Notes under the pieces: model-generated | Databases searched by the model: none | What the model was told of the DNA's origin: nothing | The model's input: only the letters and a program-made list of their open reading frames with translations | Source: Verrucomicrobiia bacterium | Lineage (GTDB): Bacteria > Verrucomicrobiota > Verrucomicrobiia > Limisphaerales > JAEYXS01 | DNA length: 64,000 nucleotides | Direction of reading: 5' to 3' | Assembly: GCA_036405135.1 (NCBI GenBank) | Contig: DASWYF010000020.1 | Location: 310,001-374,000 of the forward strand | Made by a program: the position numbers and the translations under genes | Shown: in pieces, positions 60,079 through 64,000 of the stretch | How positions within the stretch are numbered: position 1 is the first letter of the stretch | Layout: the number at the start of each line of letters is the position of its first letter

Positions 60079-61215
60079 TTACTGAACGGGCGGGATGGTG
60101 CCTTTGGCGCATGGAAGTGAAAAGTAAAACGTAGCACCTTCGCCGACTTTGCCTTCCGCCCACGTCTTGCCGCCATGACGGGCGATGATGCGACGTACGT
60201 TCGCCAAACCTACGCCGACGCCTTCGAATTCCTCTTTGCGGTGCAAGCGCTGGAAAACGCCGAAGAGCTTGTCCGCATACTTCATGTCGAAGCCCACGCC
60301 GTTGTCTTTCACGAAGATGGTGGCCTCTGTATCGTTCGCTGAAGCCCCAATTTCGATCACCGCAGGATTGCGTGGTTTGCTATATTTGATGGCGTTGAGG
60401 ATCAGATTGCTCAAGACGTGCCGAAGGAGAAAGGGATCAGCTTGTACGTTGGGCAAATCTGCGATATTCCATTCTATGTTCCGGTCTTTCGTCTCGGGCT
60501 TGAGCTGCTGGATGATCTCTTCCACCAGTGCTTTCAGTTCCACCTCGGTCTGCCACATCTCCGTGCGGCTCATGCGGGAGAATTCGAGCAGATCATCGAT
60601 CATCTGGCCCATCTGTTTGGCGGAACTGGCGATGAGACCTAGGTAGTTGCGCTCCTCATCGGTGAAATGCGAATCGGAATCTTTGAGGAAATCTATAAAG
60701 CCATTGATATGCCGCAACGGAGTGCGCAGATCGTGGGAAACCGAATAGGAAAAAGCTTCGAGTTCTTTGTTCGCCTCTTCGAGTTGCACCGTGCGTTCGC
60801 GAACGCTTTGACCCAAGGCGATGTTTTCGAGGCGCAAACGCCGTATCGACATGGCTCGAGATAGCACGGGGAGAACGACGCTCAGTTTGAATGGTTTCAG
60901 GATATAATCCAACGCGCCGGACTTCATCGCTTCCACGGCGGTGGCAATGGTGCCTTCACCGGTCATGATGATCCCGACAAGATCGGGATCTTTCTCCAAG
61001 GCTCCTTGGAGCAAATTGATACCGTTCATCTCCGGCATCATGAGGTCGGTGAGCAGCAGATCGTATTCAGATTTCCTCAGGCTTTCGAGCGCCGCTTTGG
61101 CGGAGGAGAAGCCGACCGTGTCGTAGCCGTGATCCTTGAGCGTGTTGCACAGCGCCTTCATCTGGGCGCTTTCGTCGTCGACGATCAGGATTCTTGGCGC
61201 TGGAGTATCGGCCAT
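60079..61215 (-). CDS. Response-regulator/histidine-kinase protein (REC-HisKA-HATPase)
   Basis: A 378-aa soluble kinase from ATG 61215 (13 more codons are open to 61254). A REC domain (about 8-125) has the phospho-acceptor Asp in LLLTDLMMPEMNG, then a helical linker and HisKA with the phosphorylated His in SYSVSHDLRTPLRHINGF, and an HATPase domain with LSNLILNAIKYSK, VKDNGVGFDMKY and GVGVGLANVRRII. No membrane segment. This layout is used for signals passed from another kinase to the REC domain, here perhaps the hybrid kinase coded upstream. It is followed by rpiB. Confidence 0.9.
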   Translation of the reverse strand: MADTPAPRILIVDDESAQMKALCNTLKDHGYDTVGFSSAKAALESLRKSEYDLLLTDLMMPEMNGINLLQGALEKDPDLVGIIMTGEGTIATAVEAMKSGALDYILKPFKLSVVLPVLSRAMSIRRLRLENIALGQSVRERTVQLEEANKELEAFSYSVSHDLRTPLRHINGFIDFLKDSDSHFTDEERNYLGLIASSAKQMGQMIDDLLEFSRMSRTEMWQTEVELKALVEEIIQQLKPETKDRNIEWNIADLPNVQADPFLLRHVLSNLILNAIKYSKPRNPAVIEIGASANDTEATIFVKDNGVGFDMKYADKLFGVFQRLHRKEEFEGVGVGLANVRRIIARHGGKTWAEGKVGEGATFYFSLPCAKGTIPPVQ

Positions 61216-61328
61216 AGGCTTAAGGTTTGCCTGTCCAGGCTGGCTGGTTCGCATGAGCTTGTCTCAGGCGGCAGGGCTGGCGGACAGTTTCACAATGTTC
61301 CGCGATTTATGCAAATGTCCAAATCCTG

Positions 61329-63794
61329 TCATGGATTTTTTTGTGTCAATTGCGCCAGGGCTTCGCGCATTTCCCGTAATTTTGGCGGTTTGTTCAATAC
61401 TTTGTCCACATGCGGCGGGATGTCCCCTTCTGCCACGAGCCGCTGGCCCCAGCCGGTGAGCATGATCACGGGTGTGTTTTCAGAAATGCTCTTGATGGCA
61501 GCGGCGACTTTGCGGCCATCCACGTAAGGCATTCCCAAATCGGTGATGACGGCAGAAAATCGTTCACCACTGTCGTGCGTCTTGCGGAAGGTGTCGATGC
61601 CTTCCTGACCGCCATTGGCAGAGACGATGGCATGACCATCACCGGCAAGGGTGTCAGAGAGAGATTTGATCAGGAGCGGGTCGTCATCAACGATCAAAAT
61701 GCGGAGACGGCTGGGGATCACGAAAGCCTCGGCCGCCGGGCCGATGTGTCCATTGGTGGTGACGGGCACAGGGAAGCCGATCCGCATGGTGGTACCTTTG
61801 CCAGTTGCGCTGTCGATCTCGATCTCGGCATTGTGACGGCGCACGATGCCGTAAACCATCGCCAGACCGAGGCCGGTGCCGCGTTCGCCTTTGGTGGTGA
61901 AGAATGGTTCGAGGCAACGCCGCCGCGTGCTTTCATCCATGCCCACCCCTGTATCGCTGACTTCGATGTGAACGAGTTTGGAAGGTGGTTGGGATGTTTT
62001 GGTGCGCAGCGTCAATGTGCCGCCTTCAGGCATGGCATCGACGGCGTTGAAGATGAGGTTTACCAGGGCTTCACGGATCTCGCTTTCCACACCCATTACT
62101 GGAGGCAGTTCTGGAGCGAGATCGGTTTCCAGTTTGATGAAGATGCCTCGTTGTTGCGGCATGTCGCTCCAGCGGGCGCGCGCGAGGTCGATGACCTGTT
62201 GCACAAGCTGGTTCAGCTTCACCGGCAGCAAAGTGAGCTCCGTTTCGCGCTGGCGGTAGAATTCACGCATGCGTGCGACGGTGTGGGAAACATCCTCGAT
62301 CGCGTGTTGGATGGTGGTCAGGTAATCGCGGGCGCGCTCACTGAGGTTCGGTTCCCGTTCCAGCAAGGATTCGGTGTAAAGCGCGACGGGTGAGATGGCG
62401 TTGTTGATGTCGTGGGCGATGCCGCTGGCCATCTGTCCGAGGGCCTTCAGGCGTTCTTGCTGCATGATGGCCTGCTGGGTTTGGCGCAGGTCATCGTACG
62501 CTTTTTGCAGTGCTTCGTAGAGATTTGCCTGATGCGCGGCGAGGGCGACGTGTTCGCTCAATTGCCGGAGAAACTCGCATTCGCCACTGCTGAAACTGTT
62601 AACTGTTTTCCTGGCGGCTACCAGCACGCCGAAGACTTTGCTTTCGACGAGCAAGGGAGCGGCGACGAAGGAGCGCAGGCCGCCTTTGGCTAGACGTTGC
62701 GGGAAAGGGAACTTGGCCTCGCTTATATCCGGCTCGTAGACGAGCTGGCCGCGTACACAACGGGAAAGGCCGTTTTGATCGATTTCGACCTTGGCCTGAT
62801 TTGTCATGGCGAGATCCGTGGCCAAGGTCTGGCATTGCACACCCACATTGGCCACGGTGAGCATGTTCGCCGAGGGGTCGTAGAGGCAGATGCAGATGAA
62901 GTCGATGGGCAGGCGCTCTTCCAAGGTTCGGACGACCACCTGGAATATGCTGGGCAGGTCGAGGCGTTCGCCGATGGCGCGCGTGATGCGATGCAGGAGT
63001 TCGAGGCGCGCCAGTTGGGATTGTGTGCGGATGTCTGCTTCATTGCGTTGAGCGACTTCCTCTTTCAAAGACTCATTGGCTTTGCGCAGCGCCGCATCGC
63101 GTTCATCGATGCCCCTAAGGAATAGATTGAAGGCATCGGTCAACGCGCCGACTTCATTTTTTCCATTAGGCGGGACGCGTACGGAGTAGTCTTTCTTCTC
63201 GGCGATGGTTTTGACCGTTTCCGTCAATGCCAGCAAAGGCTGGGAGATCGGCTTTTGCAATGGCTTGGCCACAACAAAGGCGATGAGGACTGAACCGAGC
63301 ACGACGAGCAGGCCGATGAACAGGGAAACACCCAAACGCTGGAACAGGCCTTTCAGGTCGCTTTGGAGATAGAGCGTGCCGATGCGTTTCCCGTCCAGAT
63401 CGATAGGGCGGTAGAGTTTCAAATTACCTGCGGCATAACGATGGCCGTCCTTGCCCGGGTGGTCGGGGAAATCGATGACGTTCCCCTCGCGTTTGTAATC
63501 GGCAAAGGGTTCACCTTTGGCATTGTAAACACGGGCGGCGATGATGTGGGGCTCGGATTGCAACGCCTGCAGCACTTGCGCCGCTGCCTCGTTATCCTGA
63601 AAGGAGAGGGCAGCGCGGGTGTTTTGGGCGAGCACGTCCGCCAGCACAGTCGTGCTCCGCGCCATGGTGATCCGATAATCGAAGAACTGGTAAATGGCGA
63701 GCAGGCCGCAGGCTAGGAGAAGGACGACTACGCAGGTAAGCTGGATGACCAACGTCACTTTCCGCTTCAGGGGAAGGTCATTGAGCCATTTCAT
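61329..63794 (-). CDS. CHASE8 hybrid sensor histidine kinase
   Basis: An 821-aa inner-membrane hybrid kinase from ATG 63794. Layout: helix about 12-36; periplasmic CHASE8-like sensor about 45-155 (LADVLAQNTRAALSFQDNEA); helix about 160-180; HAMP about 180-235; coiled coil; GAF about 270-420; HisKA with GIAHDINNAISPVALYTESL; HATPase with NLIFNAVDAMPEGG and GTGLGLAMVYGIVRRH; C-terminal REC about 700-821 with Asp in AVITDLGMPYVDG. CHASE8 is the sensor of YfiN-type diguanylate cyclases, here joined to a kinase. It starts one base after the stop of a YfiR-like gene. Confidence 0.88.
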   Translation of the reverse strand: MKWLNDLPLKRKVTLVIQLTCVVVLLLACGLLAIYQFFDYRITMARSTTVLADVLAQNTRAALSFQDNEAAAQVLQALQSEPHIIAARVYNAKGEPFADYKREGNVIDFPDHPGKDGHRYAAGNLKLYRPIDLDGKRIGTLYLQSDLKGLFQRLGVSLFIGLLVVLGSVLIAFVVAKPLQKPISQPLLALTETVKTIAEKKDYSVRVPPNGKNEVGALTDAFNLFLRGIDERDAALRKANESLKEEVAQRNEADIRTQSQLARLELLHRITRAIGERLDLPSIFQVVVRTLEERLPIDFICICLYDPSANMLTVANVGVQCQTLATDLAMTNQAKVEIDQNGLSRCVRGQLVYEPDISEAKFPFPQRLAKGGLRSFVAAPLLVESKVFGVLVAARKTVNSFSSGECEFLRQLSEHVALAAHQANLYEALQKAYDDLRQTQQAIMQQERLKALGQMASGIAHDINNAISPVALYTESLLEREPNLSERARDYLTTIQHAIEDVSHTVARMREFYRQRETELTLLPVKLNQLVQQVIDLARARWSDMPQQRGIFIKLETDLAPELPPVMGVESEIREALVNLIFNAVDAMPEGGTLTLRTKTSQPPSKLVHIEVSDTGVGMDESTRRRCLEPFFTTKGERGTGLGLAMVYGIVRRHNAEIEIDSATGKGTTMRIGFPVPVTTNGHIGPAAEAFVIPSRLRILIVDDDPLLIKSLSDTLAGDGHAIVSANGGQEGIDTFRKTHDSGERFSAVITDLGMPYVDGRKVAAAIKSISENTPVIMLTGWGQRLVAEGDIPPHVDKVLNKPPKLREMREALAQLTQKNP

Positions 63795-63795
63795 G

Positions 63796-64000
63796 CTATT
63801 TGCCCCCCTTTCCCTCGACGATTTTTCCAAGGCTCAGGAGATCGGAGCGGATCTTGAGGCCGCAACGCTGGGCGGCGGCCGGATTTATCTCAAAGCGGAT
63901 CTTGGTTTTTTCCGGATAAAAGCCGATATGCCCGCCACCGGTGCAGAATCCGTCCGTTTCCCCCACTACGAGTATCGGACGGGTGGCGGCATCGGCCACT
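63796..64000 (-). CDS. YfiR/DUF4154 family protein, C-terminal part
   Basis: The last 67 residues of a gene that begins beyond the right edge. The sequence VLVVGETDGFCTGGGHIGFY (the GFC...GG.I.F block) and IRFEINPAAAQRCGLKIRSD followed by LLSLGKIV is the C-terminal signature of the DUF4154/YfiR family, small periplasmic regulators. In Pseudomonas, YfiR binds the CHASE8 domain of the cyclase YfiN and keeps it off. Here the stop codon lies one base before the ATG of a CHASE8 hybrid kinase, so the pair is probably translated together. Confidence 0.8.
   Translation of the reverse strand, partial: VADAATRPILVVGETDGFCTGGGHIGFYPEKTKIRFEINPAAAQRCGLKIRSDLLSLGKIVEGKGGK

Overview
The window looks like a chromosomal stretch of a motile, Gram-negative heterotroph, most likely a member of the Verrucomicrobiota (Pedosphaera/Limisphaera side). 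This rests on the gene mix: a PEP-CTERM protein beside a secreted protein whose mature end reads TVYSVNVVGF, a MoxR/DUF58/BatA operon ending in a DUF4175-like giant and an alpha/alpha toroid protein, a YfiR-type signalling pair, and many small extragenic palindromes. No rRNA, tRNA, CRISPR, prophage or insertion sequence was seen, so the phylum call is an inference.

Layout. 1-1267: flagellar hook-junction genes flgK (end only) and flgL. 1547-3629: a PhoD-like phosphatase and a rhomboid protease, separated by repeat DNA. 3654-9792: a phosphate uptake operon, pstS-pstC-pstA-pstB plus a CBS/PAS/DUF4388 regulator, with a Pho-box-like site upstream. 9747-13004: a SugE/Gdx exporter, two secreted proteins, a PfpI-family protein, and an orphan HicB antitoxin with a decayed hicA. 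13005-15026: a UvrD-type helicase. 15027-16401: 1.4 kb without genes, filled with extragenic repeats. 16402-19585 (minus): a four-gene metal-type ABC system (ATPase, FtsX-like permease, His-rich lipoprotein, DUF3299 protein). 19702-22562: ribokinase and a haem-binding chemoreceptor.

22632-34255 (minus): a tight seven-gene operon, moxR first, ending in two secreted proteins of unknown role. 34468-35030: a DUF433/DUF5615 toxin-antitoxin pair. 35112-40123 (minus): leuA with a leucine-rich leader peptide and attenuator, then folC and pyrG. 40466-44186: citrate synthase, sucC, a VOC protein and sucD. 44243-48712: a YggT-like protein, a TatD nuclease, a Gly-rich anchored protein and a cysteine desulfurase. 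48909-56724: assimilatory sulfate reduction (sulfite reductase, cysH, cysD, cysN), interrupted by a nucleotidyltransferase pair, peroxiredoxin, DUF1275 and a BRO-N/DinD-like gene. 57052-60067: hydrolase, CpXC protein, glutathionyl-hydroquinone reductase and rpiB. 60079-64000 (minus): a signalling run YfiR, CHASE8 hybrid kinase, REC-kinase, leading into rpiB.

The best candidates for something little described are the YfiR/CHASE8 histidine-kinase pair at the right edge, the seven-gene MoxR operon, the His-rich lipoprotein ABC system, the coiled-coil PstS, and the leucine attenuator upstream of leuA.
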